Source of the DNA: Gryganskiella cystojenkinii
Taxonomy: Eukaryota; Mortierellomycota; Mortierellomycetes; Mortierellales; Mortierellaceae
NCBI GenBank assembly: GCA_015852425.1
Contig: JAAAIG010000069.1
Coordinates: 1-64,000 of the forward strand
Direction of reading: 5' to 3'
DNA: 64,000 bases
In this document: piece by piece, positions 34,022 through 46,429 of the stretch
How positions within the stretch are numbered: position 1 is the first letter of the stretch
Layout of the letters: every line of letters begins with the position of its first letter
Made by a program: the position numbers and the translations under genes
Notes under the pieces: model-generated
What the model saw: the letters and a program-made list of their open reading frames with translations, nothing else
Database searches by the model: none
What the model was told of the DNA's origin: nothing

Positions 34022-37000
34022 CGCTCTCATTCGGACTCCAAGGATACATTACCACGAGCAACAGCACCGACCAACCCCAAAAATAGCCTCTTTTTCGGCA
34101 CAACCACAGAGACTAAAGCTTCCCAAGAAGATAGCCATCCGCAACAACAGCATAATAGCTTCTCCAGAAAGGAAAAACACCCTTGGCAACGGAGAGCAGA
34201 CGACGGTGACGATCAGTCCGAAGACGACAATGTTAATGACGACGAAGACGAAGAGGAAGAGGACGATCGCCAGGGCGAGGACAAGAACGTCTTGCTCGTC
34301 AATGGGTTCATGCCCGAGTTGTCCAGCTGGGGTGATTCTGCGAATGACCAAGACGAAGACTCTTCTTCCTCTTCAGATGAACCTCTGCCCTTGGAGGACC
34401 AACAATCCGCGACGTTCGCTTCCTCCAATGTCAGTCCCTCTTCCACGTTCCTTGCAACCGAGCAACGCTCCAGGGCGATGGGCTTTTCTGCGGGGCGTCA
34501 ACACCAGGTCGATATCGCTAAATCACTCTGCGACTCCGAGAACCCTCAAACGCTAGGGCCAGACTGGAACGGGACCTTCGCGAGCAACTCTCCGGATGGA
34601 GTTTACCCTTCCATCAACAGAACTTGTACTTGGACCATCTATACCGTCACCAACAGTTCAGGAACCGGCGAAGGAACAAGTCCTAGTCCAAGTCCTGCAT
34701 CATCGACATCCGGGAGAGGCGTCAAAGCCACTACACCGTACATTGTTGCGCTATCCTTCTCGACCTTGACACCCATCGAGATTGTTTGCGGGTAAGACAT
34801 AAATAATCAAGAGCTAAAAGCACAAAAGAATCAGGGAACCAAAAACAAAAAAGGACCATGGATCAAAGAAACGCCGTTGCGCTCGTTTGTCTTTATTCAA
34901 TTCTGCTGAACGGTCGCCTTTGGTTGCTGAATTGACCCTGCCTCTGTTTTCCCCTTTTTTATGAATCTCTACGCTGCCGTCATCTCTCAGAGTCGACTAC
35001 TTGACGCTGTACGATGGCCCTGACGCGACCTGGCCTGTGATTGCTAGCATTTGCGGGAACATTAACGGCTTTATGGATAGCATACCAACGTACTACTCTA
35101 CAGGACCTGTTATGACTGCAGTCTTTTCGTCTCAGGCGTCCACACCAGGATCTTTTGGATTCACGGCCAACTGGTCCTCCATCCGTAAGATTGCGACCTC
35201 AGGACACACACGTTCTTCTTTCCTTTTTATGTCTCTGAACAACGGGAGAAGGCTAATACCACTGTTTGCTTTACTGGAACAACGTAGTGCCTTGTTCGGT
35301 CTGTGTACCGTCTGGGCGAGGAACGTGCAATGGAAACTCTTGTGTCTGCAGCAGCAAAACTGGCGGCATCGTCTGTGAAAAAGGTGCAGGAACGGAAGCG
35401 GGGCTGTGTTTTTGGGTTATTTTTATTATTTTTAAGGCGTCAATTCTCGGCTACTCAATTCCTAAAATACTAGCGCTTCTTTTTTCTACAAAAACAGACA
35501 CGGCGGGATTCAAGGACTTTCTTCCACGATCTCAACACGCCATGGCTTATGACCCCGTCAAGGATATGGTCTATATTAGCGGCGGAACCAATGCTCAAAC
35601 CAGGTTTCTTGGCGACTTGCTTACTTACAGCTTTGGTAAGCAATCGCCGTTGATCTGGACTGTACAAATGGCACGAAATCTGCGGTTCATTGTACTCACG
35701 AATGTTGTTTTGGGGGCGATTTGCCTGTTTCTTTGCCTAGTGAGTAACAAGTGGAATAGCATCGTTGTGGGCACCAGTACACGTAGTCCAATGTCCCGTT
35801 ACGGGCATTATGCCTTCATGTTCAACAACGAGTTCTACATCTACGGAGGCGTGTCCGCCAATGGGGGCATGGCCGACATTTGGAAGTACAACGGCAAACA
35901 ATGGATAGTTCAGACACCCATAAACTCTGAACAATCTCCCATCGGAAGAGCCGGTGCTGCCTGTACCGTCATCACAGTCAAGAACTCGACCATGCTAGTC
36001 TCGTTCGGTGGTATCGACTCCCACAACAACACAGTTCGGGACCTGTTCATGTACGATATCAATGCTGCGAGGTGGACACAGTCCCAGCACAAGAACTCTG
36101 TCGGACTTGCAGGAGCCAGTGCAGTGTTCCATCAGGCGACGGGATCGATTTATTTCTTTGGTGGCATGATCAACCCGACGACACGTAACACCCTCGTTTA
36201 TCGATACTCGATTCAAATGGATTTGTGGTACGCACTGGCGCCTCGGATCGATCCTCTGACTGCGACCCCTGTCACGGCCTTCAATGGACAGGAACCTTCC
36301 AACCCGTTCAACTCTTCTACTAGCGATGGGTCAGACTCTGGCGACGACGGTGATGTATCACAAAACTCAACTTTGACATCGTACCTGCCTCCAGTCATGT
36401 ATGACCCCATTTCAGGTGTGTGGGCACCAGCCGGACTCATGGGCGATGACACAGTGGTCTTGTATGGGGGCATGCGCCCTTTCGGACCCGGTGTCAATAT
36501 TCGTGATCAGTCCTGTTATGTCCGAACGTTGTCATTCTACGATCTTTGTAAGTGCCTTTTGGAATCTCACTCGGTAGGTGACATTGTCAGTCGATCAAAC
36601 ATATTGATTTTTATATTTTTTTGTCCTCACAATGTTCGCTATAAAGCCTGTCAAAAATGGTCGACATTTGATGTGGCCGATATTGGCGGTCTTATGCACA
36701 ATCGAGTCAACCACACCATGGTCATTCGTCCTCCTGGCGCAGCTGGCGGTAGCAAGACGGCTTATACAGGTAAAGACACTGACCCTCCTTGTCAATGCAG
36801 GCTAGCAAAAAGTGAATGTTATTATTAACGATTAACACCTGATGATATAATTTTAATCCACACTCGATAGCGTACGTTTTTGGAGGGTTCGATGGTGTCC
36901 AGCATGCGGATATGCTAAACATCACTCTTTCTCCTCCTATCCCGCCACCAACACCAGCAGATATCAACAATTGTCGAGGTACCATCACACGCTAACTGGC

Positions 37001-39767
37001 GCTCCACCATCGAGATTTTTTTCATCGAATATTCTGACTATGTACCTAAGCCTTCCTTTTCTCTCTTCTCCATTTTCCTCTAGCGTTGAGATGGTGCGCG
37101 CAATATGATGACTGTCGATACTGCAATGTCAATTATTGCTCCTATATTGGAGGACTCTGCCTCTTTGACACTGACAAGGCCAAGACGCCTCTGAGCTCAA
37201 CCGCACCGCCTTTCCTTTTAGGCGCCACTTCAGATATACCCAGGATCGGGACCGTTCAGGACCTGATCCGACAACGACCTGAACTCAAGGGTAAAAGCCT
37301 CACACCGGATCAATGCCCGACTCGCATTCAGCTTACTTTGGACTCGACCTATTCCAACTCGATCCAGGCAGGACAAGAAATGACCTTTAACATCTATATC
37401 GATTCTCCGAATCTGGATATCCAATATGAGATTCGGACGAATCCGGTTCAGAACCTGAATTTCCAAACTTTGAATGTTTGGGAGGGGTTCATGAACATGT
37501 ACTGGCGTGCGGATCATGGTTTGACGGACGGTTCCTGGGATGGTACCTCGGAAACATCGGCGCCTATACCTCAAGATCTGTTGAATAAGAATTCCACCGA
37601 CGGATCCGTCATCTCTCCAGCTGGTTTCTTAAACGTGAGCGAGTTGGCTAATCGATGGCAACGCTACGCAGGACTGGACTCTTCACCTTCGACTTCGGCT
37701 CTGACCTCGTCCGAGATGCCCTATATTTCTTTCCCAGGCGATGATCCCCGACGGTTCTCGGGTTACTATGTGTTTTCATTGACCAACAATCATTCTACGG
37801 GCATCTCGTTCTCAATCACGGTTTCGGCCTTGGATCGGCCCCCACCAGTAGGACCAAGCTCTGGCGCGAAATTTAATTTGGCGACGTTGGGTTATTTCAT
37901 GATTGGGTTCATCATTTGTGTCCTCTTGTTGATCTTGCTCGGACGCAAGATTCGACAGTTCTTGGAACGACGTGATCTGGAGATGCGAGCTGCAGCCGAG
38001 GCGAGAATGTTGGAAGAGGAAGAAGCCGAGGCGGAGGAGGAGGAGCGTCGGAGGCTTGCCGCTGCATTGAGAGGTGAACGGGGTGGCGATAGGAAGGACT
38101 GGAAACCAATGTACAAGGTCGTCGTTGGTGTTCAGGCTTCCAAGAAACCAGGTGATGATGAATCTGAGGACGAGAAGGGATGGTCCTCAGCCAGGAATCT
38201 CTCCACGTCCTCGCTGCTTACAGCTCGCCCTGCTGGTCAGGGTAGTACAGCTGACAGACTGCATCCCAGAGGTAGTATCGTGAGTGATGTACAAATGCCT
38301 CGCTCACACTCGGATTCAGCAGTCCCACGTATCGGCTCAAACCCAAGGCCTAAATCCGATTTCATCCGCGACCTTGGATCCAGTCCATCGACTCCGACCG
38401 GAGGAGAAGTAGACGAGCCCCTCAAGAGCGCACCGGCATCTTTTGGAGGTATGGATGCCGTTCAAGAAGAGGACATTATACAATCTGGCAAGAAGGACTC
38501 GATAGGGGGTGTCTCGACGGCCACTTCCTCCTCGTCGAGAAAGATTTCAATACGACTGGACCACCACCACTCGAGCCAAGGACTTCATCACAGTATCCAT
38601 GGAGGTCATGATGATCTTCGAGTCGGAGGATCAGGGTCGACGAGCCCTCAACGGGGTTGGTCTCTCAAGAGCCTTGGTCGATCAGCCTCGCTGAAAAGGA
38701 TACGAGACCAATCCAAGGTGAATCCAGAAGAGACAGAGGGGTTGACTAGTCCACGAAACAGTAGCACCCCAGACCTTGATCAACAGCCACAACAGCAACA
38801 GCAGCAGCGTCAAGAACGCTCCTCGGAGCAACAACAGGATCTGAATGATTCGGATGAACAAGATGTCATCGAACTCGATGTTTTGTCGCGACAACAGAAT
38901 CGACAAAGTAGCCATGGTTATGGCGCCATGTATTCTCAACAACAGCCAGTACCTTCAGAGTCGTCTCAATGGGAACTGGCTCAACAACTCCGACAAAAGC
39001 GGAGGAACCCTGTCCGCGTCCAACCAATCTCGATTGAGCCTTTACCCTTCCATGGAGGACTCGTTGCCAGGACAAGAAGGAACTTTAAGCGATATCAACG
39101 ATCCCTGGCACGATCCGCTGCAGCACAAGGCACAACCCTGTCCTCATTTGAAGAAGAAAGACGGAGGCATGAAGCGCGTCGTGCCGACATGTCTCGATCG
39201 TCTACGGGGTCCCTGCGGACTGCTCATGGAGCCGCCTCGAGAATGGCGTCGTTGACGCGCTCAAGGACACCGGGGCCTGCGGATGAAGGCGCTGAAGCCT
39301 CTTGCGTACCAGAAGCCGTAATCGATATCCCTTTGACCGAGGACGAAGGTCCTTTTGACCTCGGTGCTGCGACAAACTCTTACACCTCCGCGGGTGGTGT
39401 TCAAAGAAGAAAGGAAAGCGCCTCGCCTTTGCCATCACCCCTGAAAAAGAAACATATTCGGATGCGAGGCCGCCAAGAATTCGAGCCGGGTCCATTACTG
39501 GCCATGAATGTACTGATAGTCTTCCCGGGCGATGCAGGCACCAGACCTGTCCAGACCACTGGCGAGATTGGTGTTGAAACAAAAGGAGCAGGTGCCTTGG
39601 GTCCCATAGGAGAGGATCAACGATTGCCTCCAATGGCTGTTGGAACTGTTTTTGTGCCAGATCCTGTTCGATGGTGGGCTTACAAGGCGCAACAGCGACG
39701 GGATCGGATGCATATGAACGTGCAGATGAAGAAGAAGAGTCAGCACTACCACGACAATAACTACTAA
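33854..39767 (+). CDS. Attractin-like CUB-EGF-Kelch-PSI single-pass receptor, 1695 aa
   Basis: Eight exons: 33854-34791, 34991-35184, 35288-35383, 35498-35635, 35741-36547, 36647-36769, 36871-36978 and 37084-39767, all in phase. A strong hydrophobic segment (FWLPVFLLLLLCTILLQLIF, about residues 25-44) acts as signal or anchor, followed by poly-Q and an acidic stretch. A CUB-like domain lies about 216-378 (CTWTIYTV, VDYLTLYDGPD). A small EGF-like unit follows (CSVCVPSGRGTCNGNSCVC). Kelch blades cover about 411-790 (DMVYISGGTN, EFYIYGGVSANGG, LVSFGGIDS, IYFFGGMI, AYVFGGFDG). A PSI-like cluster is next (WCAQYDDCRYCNVNYCSY), then TM about 1066-1088 (GYFMIGFIICVLLLILLG). The cytosolic tail of about 600 residues is Ser/Gln-rich. 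This order matches attractin/MEGF8-type receptors. A cell-surface adhesion or sensing role is inferred. Confidence 0.85.
33986..34022 (+). repeat. (CAA)n microsatellite in the Kelch receptor gene
   Basis: An almost pure run of CAA codons encodes about twelve glutamines just after the N-terminal hydrophobic segment of the receptor. Pure-codon runs of this kind are prone to length change between strains. Confidence 0.95.
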
Positions 39768-40086
39768 AAATGAGTTCAAGGACATGCAACAAACATGGCG
39801 AAAGAATAACACATAAAATATATACCCCCCCCCCCCTTCCCCTCCCCACTCATTATCATAGTAAACCATATAACCTGCTCATACACACTACCACTATCGT
39901 TTGCATCATCGTAGCCTTTTTTTTTAAAAAAAACAGAAAGCGTCTTTTTAATGTAGGAAAATATTTACAAGGACATTGATCGACACGCGTTTGCTTCGTT
40001 GGTCGGGAGTTAAGTCGACAAAGATGTAGGGTTTAGTTGCTTGTGACTTGGAGGTTGTACTGCAGAGCCTCTTGTTTTCGCGTTTG
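39768..40086. other. Convergent 3' intergenic region
   Basis: This is 3' flanking DNA between the rightward Kelch receptor gene and the leftward four-TM gene. It contains a poly-C run at about 39825-39837 and A/T-rich DNA. No gene is seen. Confidence 0.5.
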
Positions 40087-40990
40087 TTAATATTGCTGTG
40101 AAAGCGTTCCTGGATGTCTCTTGATCTGGAACGCTTCCAACGCCAAGACTGCAAACCAGAAACCGCCCATCAATCCCGCACAGATTTGAGCCGTGTGAAG
40201 AGCTAACTCGAGCACCCCAAAAAAAGAAGAAAAAAAGGGAAAAAGGGGACGTTGTTAGTCAAAAACCATCAGGAAGCATGTAGACTCAGAAATGAACGAA
40301 GGGTGATGGTCATCGCGCCTTTCGTTTTACATGAAAAGTTGTTGTGTGCTTGACAGGAAGATTTGGATTCAGTCGGCAAGACGGATTTACAACCCTTGTC
40401 GAGACCGATGCCGATCTCACCACAGATCGCGAACGAGAACAGCATCATGGCCAAGGAAGTGATCAGCAATGAGTATGAGACCCAGCGGGGCGAAAAGTCG
40501 TCTTTGCGGCGCAGGACCATGGCCGTGAGGGCGACAAAGATGATGGCGAACACACAATTGAGTGCTGCACCGACGATTGGGAACAGGCAGAATCCTTAAA
40601 ATGATAATTAAGGAAGAAGATTAGTCTCTTTTTTTCTGTATCCCGTTTGGCGCCAAAAAGTCATCGCGAGAACGGTATGGGTCACGATGATGAAAGAGGG
40701 TGTGGTGTTTTTTATCTCAATGTTGCTACTGAGCGAAGTTTAGTTTTTCATGATTTTTCTCGCTTTCTTCCTTTTCATCTCTATTCAAGAGATGACGACC
40801 TACCCTGGTTGTAAGTCGGAACCTTGTTATCAATGGAGATAAACAACAGACAGCCCTTGTCCAAATCCTCGAATGTGATACTCCCGTTCACGCCGATGGT
40901 GCCCATCACTACGAATGACAGCAAAATTATGAGGGCCAGAGAGATCGTCTCGGACCAGAGTCGAAACCGTGCGCCATTGCCGGAGAACAT
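40087..40990 (-). CDS. Four-TM (MARVEL-like) small membrane protein, 188 aa
   Basis: Three exons on the minus strand: 40804-40990 (ATG at 40988-40990), 40331-40594 and 40087-40202, all in phase. The protein has a short N-terminus (MFSGNGARFRLW), then four membrane segments: ISLALIILLSFVVMGTIGV, FPIVGAALNCVFAIIFVALT, WVSYSLLITSLAMMLFSFAIC, and AQICAGLMGGFWFAVLALEA. Two loops contain the similar pair DLDKGC and GLDKGC, each after a Gly/Ile-rich segment. This symmetry suggests internal duplication of a two-TM unit. The topology resembles MARVEL/SUR7-class proteins that organise membrane domains, but I do not see a decisive signature. It is convergent with the Kelch receptor gene. Confidence 0.8.
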
Positions 40991-41562
40991 TTTTTTTTTG
41001 ATGAATAGAAAGAAATTGTCACTGCTGGTGCTGCTGGATACTGGTGACGGTGATGATGATGACTGTGTTCGGGGTTCGTGAGTGAAGACAAACGTTAAAG
41101 GAGTGGAAAAGATGGACAGTGAAGATGGAGAACAAAAGGTGGGGTGAAAGAGTGAGGGAGACAGGGGTAAGCGGGGCAAGGGGAGACTGATTTTTTGGTT
41201 AAGAGAAGAGAGAGGAAAAAAGAGATGGCCGTTGCGGATGATGTTTCCCCTCTCTCCCTTTCTTTCTTTCTTTTTTTTTGGTGCGGCGAATTGTTGTCAT
41301 GCCAAAACAAACATCCGAGGACGTTGTGGCACATTTAATTATCAAAAATTCCTTGTTGAAACAGTCTGTGTGTCCATATCCCAACCAAGTTGGCTCCCAA
41401 CCACATTTGAAAAAAAAAGAGGCCAGCGCCTTCAGTGGCGTTTATCTGTCTAAGTAATAATCATATCTAATATCTAATGTGGTTTTGTGTCATAAACTTG
41501 TTTGCGTGTTTGATTGCTCGTTTTTTTGTACAGAGTAGTGAAAGAAAATAAAAAGGAAAATT
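40991..41562. other. Intergenic region upstream of the four-TM gene
   Basis: This is the promoter of the leftward four-TM gene and the 3' flank of the leftward m-AAA gene. The minus strand next to the ATG is pyrimidine-rich. No further coding exon is recognised. Confidence 0.45.
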
Positions 41563-44105
41563 TTACAATGAGGTAGAAGATGACGCAGCGACAGCAGCAG
41601 CAGACTCAGGCGCATTGACATATTTGGCGTCCTGCTCCGTGGCCTCGGTTCCCAACAACTCGTGTAACTTGTCCTGGAAGGGACGTTTGCCCAGGAGGCG
41701 TTCCATATCCGCGCGGTTCAAGACCTCCTTCTCCATCAACAACTGTGCGACCTTTTCGACATCGGCACGGCGTTCAGTCAAAAGATCCGTGGTGCGACGG
41801 AAGGCCTGACCGATCAATGTCCGGACACGGGTGTCAATGATCTGGCCTGTCTTTTCACTGTAAGGTTTCGTAAACTGATCCTTGTTATCTTGGTTTCCGT
41901 AAGACAGAGGTCCAAGCTCGTCATCCATACCGTACGTGGCAACTATTCGGAGCAGAGGCAGAGCAAAGAAAGAAAGTTAGGAGTCTGTCAATATGAGTGT
42001 TATGAACACTTGAACATAATAGTCCTGATGATAGCCTTACCTTGAGCATAGGCCATCTTGGTAACCTTTTGAAGATCATCCTGAGCACCGGTGGTGATAG
42101 TTCCGAAAAAGATGTGTTCCGAGACGCGACCGCCGAGGGTCATGCACATGCGGTCCATCAACTGCTGAGTAGAGTACAGGTACTGATCCTTGGGTAAGTA
42201 CTGGGCATATCCCAAAGCGCCGACGCCACGAGGGATAATAGAAACCTTGAGCAAAGGATCCGCATGCTCGAGGTACCATCCTGCAACAGCATGTCCAGCC
42301 TCGTGATAAGCGACCGTCTTCTTTTCCTCTGGCGACAAGAGCTTGGACTTCTTTTCCAGACCAACAATCACACGCTCGATCGCAGCCTCAAAGTCGGCTT
42401 CGACAACAGTCTCTTTTCCATGCCTGGCAGCGATCAACGCAGCCTCGTTACAGACGTTATGGACATCAGCTCCAGAGAAGCCAGGAGTCAATGCTGCGAG
42501 CTTCTGAGACAGCTTGGGGATATCCTCATCCGTCCTGATAGGTCCCAGATGGACCTTGAAGATATCCTGACGGCCCTTGATATCGGGGCGATCAATCGCG
42601 ATATGACGATCGAAACGGCCAGGGCGCATAAGAGCATCGTCCAAAACATCGGGACGGTTGGTTCCTGCCAGGACAACGACATGATGATCGGAACCGAATC
42701 CATCCATCTCGACTAGAAGCTGGTTCAACGTGCTTTCACGCTCGTCATTGCCACCAAACTGGCCACCCTTTCCACGAGCTTTTCCGATGGCATCAATCTC
42801 ATCGACAAAGATGATGCAAGGCGAGTGCTTCTTGGCATTCGCAAACAGGTCTCGAACACGGGAGGCGCCGACACCGACAAACATCTCGACGAATTCGGAT
42901 CCAGAGACACTGAGGAAGGGGACACCGGCCTCTCCAGCAGTGGCCTTGGCCAAAAGAGTCTTTCCTGTACCGGGAGGACCACTCAAGATGGCACCCTTGG
43001 GGATCTTGGCTCCGAGTTTCTCATAGGCGGCAGGGGTCTTCAAGAACTTGACAAACTCCATGATCTCAAGCTTGGCCTCGTCCATGCCAGCAACATCCTT
43101 GAACTTGACGGCGATATCGGTCTCCTGGTTGAACATCTTGGCCTTGGATTTGCCGACACCGAAAATTCCCGAGCCTGCGCCACCGGCACCACCCTTTTTG
43201 GCCATAAAGACGAGAACACCGATCATCAAGAGAGTCGGCGCAAAGTGAAGCAAGGTACCCAAGACGTTGACTTCATCTCTGAAGGAGACTGGGATACGCT
43301 CTGATCCGGGGATGCCGAGTTCCTGTTGAGCATCTTCCAACTTGCGTTCAAAGGCCTCGACGGATCCGATGCTGAAGGTATACATGGTTCCCTGGGGTTG
43401 CTCCAAGGTGCCTGGGATCTGGGAGGGGGCATCACCACGAAGGTAGACTCGAACTCGATTGCGATTCAGGACAACGAGTCGATCGACGAGACCACGGTCC
43501 AAGAAGGTGGAGCGGAACTCTTGCCAAGTGATCTCCCTGATGTTATCGGAGGGGGTCATGGCCTTGTAGAGGACATAGGAGGTAAAAGCCAGGGGCAGGA
43601 CCGTACCAGGGTTCAACGTCATGCTGTAGAACTGGTTCTCGGGAGGTGGGATGGGTTTACGACCGCCACCATTTCCAGAGGAGGACTGTTGTTGGTGAGG
43701 TTTGTTGTTGCTGTGGTTGTTGTTGTTGTTGTTGTTATGGGGGTTGTTGTTATTACCTGAGTTTCTGTTTCCAGCAGGGTTGTTGCCTCCATTCTTGGTT
43801 GCCTGACCATTGTTGTTTTCGAGTTGCTTGGCTGCATCTCGAAGCATCTTGCCGAAAAAGTTTTCGATAGAGGGGGGACCATCGTTATTGTTGTTGGTAT
43901 TGCCGTTGTTTCCTTCCTGGGTGTTTCTATTGCCACCACTGTTGTTGCTTTTAGAAGGAGGCTGCTTTTCTGAAGAGTAGAAACGGGAGCGAATGCGCTG
44001 AGGGTGGTGTGGGTGTGGATGTGAAAGGAGATTAGATCTAGAAAGCAATCGTGAGCATCGACCTCCGGAGAGAGCCGATGCAGCCCTGGAGAAGGATGCG
44101 CTCAT
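41563..44105 (-). CDS. Mitochondrial m-AAA protease subunit (Afg3/Yta12 family), 814 aa
   Basis: Two exons on the minus strand: 42041-44105 and 41563-41942, joined in phase 1 by a 98-nt intron. The N-terminus is Arg/Ser-rich without acids (about residues 1-45), a mitochondrial presequence. An Asn/Gly/Gln-rich low-complexity stretch follows (about 50-155), then TM1, the FtsH extracellular domain, TM2 ([18 protein letters not shown]) and the AAA module. Walker A is [13 protein letters not shown], Walker B is [12 protein letters not shown], the pore loop is [10 protein letters not shown], and the second region of homology includes RPGRFDRHI. The zinc site is [11 protein letters not shown] (about 599-609), with the third ligand region in the C-terminal helices. 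The m-AAA complex in the inner membrane degrades misfolded proteins and matures ribosomal subunit MrpL32. All catalytic motifs are intact. It is divergent from the KH gene. Confidence 0.95.
43716..43736 (-). repeat. Asn-coding trinucleotide run in the m-AAA gene
   Basis: A GTT repeat on the + strand reads as AAC codons on the coding strand and gives a poly-Asn run in the spacer between presequence and FtsH extracellular domain. Other Asn runs flank it. Confidence 0.9.
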
Positions 44106-44230
44106 GTGAAGGGAGGAAGAGGGGAGGGAGAGAGAGAGAGAGGTAGGGGGGAGTGGGTTGATGGCGAAGGGATGGAAAGAGAATGAGAATGAGAGCGCAG
44201 CCTTATTTGAATGAGAAAAGAAAGGATAAA

Positions 44231-44264
44231 GACAGACAGACAGACAGACAGATAGACAGACAGA
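44231..44264 (+). repeat. Tetranucleotide (GACA)n microsatellite
   Basis: About eight copies of GACA, with one GATA variant, lie about 126 bp upstream of the m-AAA start codon in the divergent promoter. Confidence 0.9.
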
Positions 44265-44603
44265 GAGTCAGGGTCAGGAACCGGGTGGCGTGGAATCTCC
44301 TTCCTCTCTTCTGTCTGTTTCTAAAGATTTTGACAGATCGGAGTCTCTCTTTTTAAAACAGTGCCAGAAAAGGAGAAAAATCCGTGCTGGGTGTGCGTCA
44401 CCTCTTTGTTTCCCACTTTTTGTTTCTCGACTGTCACTCGTTTTCTCTCGATCAAGAAGAGGACGACGACTTTTTCTGTCGATCCTACGTCCAGGATAAG
44501 TGGTAAAAAAAAGAGGAATCCCCCCCCCCTCCGGTTGCCAGATACACACACGACCACAGTCGTGGATCGAGGGTTCCCTCCTACATAAACAGCAGTCATG
44601 ATT

Positions 44604-44610
44604 CACGTGA
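44604..44610. promoter_or_regulatory. CACGTGA E-box-like site in a divergent promoter
   Basis: CACGTGA lies between the m-AAA and KH genes, 216 bp from the KH start. With its 3' flank it reads CACGTGATCT, identical to the site at 1054. The binding factor is not determined. Confidence 0.3.
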
Positions 44611-44825
44611 TCTGTGACTGGCATTACAACGAGGCCATCCCACAAAATGCTTCCAACAGGGCGAAACCAATTTTGGCTCTTTCCCCCTCACGCTTTTTTT
44701 CTTTCATTTATTCACATTTATCTCTTCCTCCCTTTGTCACGTCCGCTCCGCCTCTCCTCCTCCCCCTCCTCTTCTCTCCCTTCTCTCTCCTTCTCTCTCT
44801 CTCTCTCTCTCTTCTCAACCTGACA

Positions 44826-46429
44826 ATGTCTCTCGCCAAGGACGCTAACGAACACGCCCACGAGGGTCACTACGACAATGATCACGACCATCACCACAAG
44901 GAAGGCGAGGCTCCTGATGCCGACGCTCCCTTGACCCTCCGTGCCTTGGTCTCGACCAAGGAGGCTGGTGTGATCATTGGCAAGGCTGGCAAGAACGTTG
45001 CTGATCTCAGAGACCAGACCGGTGTCAAGGCCGGTGTCTCCAAGGTCGTCCAGGGAGTCCACGACCGTGTCTTGACGGTCACTGGAACCATCGAAGGCGT
45101 TGCCAAGGTAATTTTTTTTTAAAAATATATTTTGACACGTTGTTATATTCTTTCGAATGTAACATACGATATCCCGTCTTCTTTGTTCGTTTAAAGGAGG
45201 ATTTGGACAATCGGTCACCCAGAAAGAGAGGAAAAGAAAGAGGAACAGACCCCAGCTTTTATAAAAAAACGCCCTCCCTCCTGGACGCAGCATCATCAGT
45301 GTGAGACCAGAGTCATTGTTACTTGATGGAGAGAAGCAACATCTCGTTCAACAATATTCAAATCAGTAATCCTGAGCAATCAAAAGAATCAACACCCTCC
45401 AAAGATCACTACTTTTCTGACTCGGCTGCAGATGATGATGAAATGGATGATGATGAGATGGTTGCACTCTGTGTTATCAAAAAGGAGGCACTTGACACGG
45501 ACACCAAACCAGACCCTTAGCTTCACTCTGACATATGCTTTGCCCTCAATTTTGTTGTGTCGCACTGAATTTCCCCACTTTAACTATAATAATTACAGGC
45601 CTTCTCGCTGATTGCCCAGAGTCTCCTCGATAACCCCATCACGGCCTCCCCTCCTGGCACCCCCGCCAACTCGCTCCGTCCCGCTGGTGCTGCCCAGACC
45701 TCGTCTGTCCGTCTCTTGATCTCCCACAATCTCATGGGTACCATCATTGGTCGTCAGGGTCTGAAGATCAAACACATTCAGGACACGTCCTCGGCCCGTA
45801 TGGTCGCCTCCAAGGAAATGTTGCCCCAATCAACCGAGCGTGTTGTCGAGGTTCAAGGATCGATCGATGCCATCCGCATTGCTATTTATGAGATTGGCAA
45901 GTGCCTGGTCGACGATTGGGAGCGCGGTGTTGGCACCGTCCTCTACAACCCCTCGGGACCTCGTCTCCCCGGTGCTGGACCTGTCTACCCCACTGCTGCC
46001 GCCACTGCCTCGACTGGAACCCGTACCAACAGCAACGGCAACAACAGTTTCGCCTCGCGCACTGGAAACGGCTCTGACTTTACTCGTCAGAACAACCGTG
46101 AGGACTCTTACCAGAACCGCGAGCCCGCTTTCGGTCAGGCCAACAGCGCCAATTTGCGTACGCAGGAGATCTCGATCCCCGCTGACATGGTTGGATGCAT
46201 CATTGGTAAGGGTGGTTCCAAGATCTCGGAGATTCGTCGTCTCTCCGGTTCCCGTATCTCGATCGCGAAGGTCCCTCACGATGAGACCGGTGAGCGCATG
46301 TTTACCATCGTTGGTACCTTGGAGGCCAACGAGAAGGCTCTTTACTTGCTCTATGGTCAGCTCGAGGTCGAGAAGGACAAGCGCCTGAACATGTCTGGCG
46401 ACCATATCGCCGAGGAGGATGAAGAGTAA
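44826..46429 (+). CDS. Triple-KH RNA-binding protein (PCBP/Hek2-like), 370 aa
   Basis: Two exons, 44826-45107 and 45599-46429, join in phase 0 across a 491-nt intron. After a His/Asp-rich N-terminus come three KH domains, each with its GxxG loop. KH1 is about 37-100 (VIIGKAGKNV). KH2 is about 120-185 (GTIIGRQGLKIKHIQ). KH3 is about 280-350 (VGCIIGKGGSKISEIRRLSG). A Gly/Asn/Ser-rich linker separates KH2 and KH3, and the tail is acidic. The order and linker resemble poly(C)-binding proteins and fungal Hek2/Pbp2/Rnc1. A role in mRNA stability, localisation or translation is inferred. The codon bias, rich in GTC, ATC and AAG, is stronger than in neighbouring genes and suggests high expression. 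The intron is several times longer than the local norm and contains a separate open frame. Confidence 0.92.
45323..45520 (+). other. Unexplained acidic 65-aa open frame inside the KH-gene intron
   Basis: This ATG-to-stop frame lies entirely within the 491-nt intron. It reads MMERSNISFNNIQISN, then an acidic DDDEMDDDEM block and VALCVIKKEAL. A TATA-like TTTTATAAAA lies about 60 nt upstream (45257-45266). I do not recognise it. It could be a nested gene, an alternative exon, or the remnant of an inserted element. Confidence 0.25.

Larger units (their letters stand above)
44106..44825. other. Divergent promoter of the m-AAA and KH-protein genes
   Basis: This is the 720-bp shared upstream region. 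It holds a GACA tetranucleotide array (44231-44264), a CACGTGA box (44604-44610) and a CT dinucleotide tract (44792-44812) just before the KH start codon. No coding exon is seen. Confidence 0.5.

Noticed and set aside
42264..43760. Plus-strand frames opposite the m-AAA gene
   Set aside because: Antisense shadows of a gene with all catalytic motifs on the minus strand.
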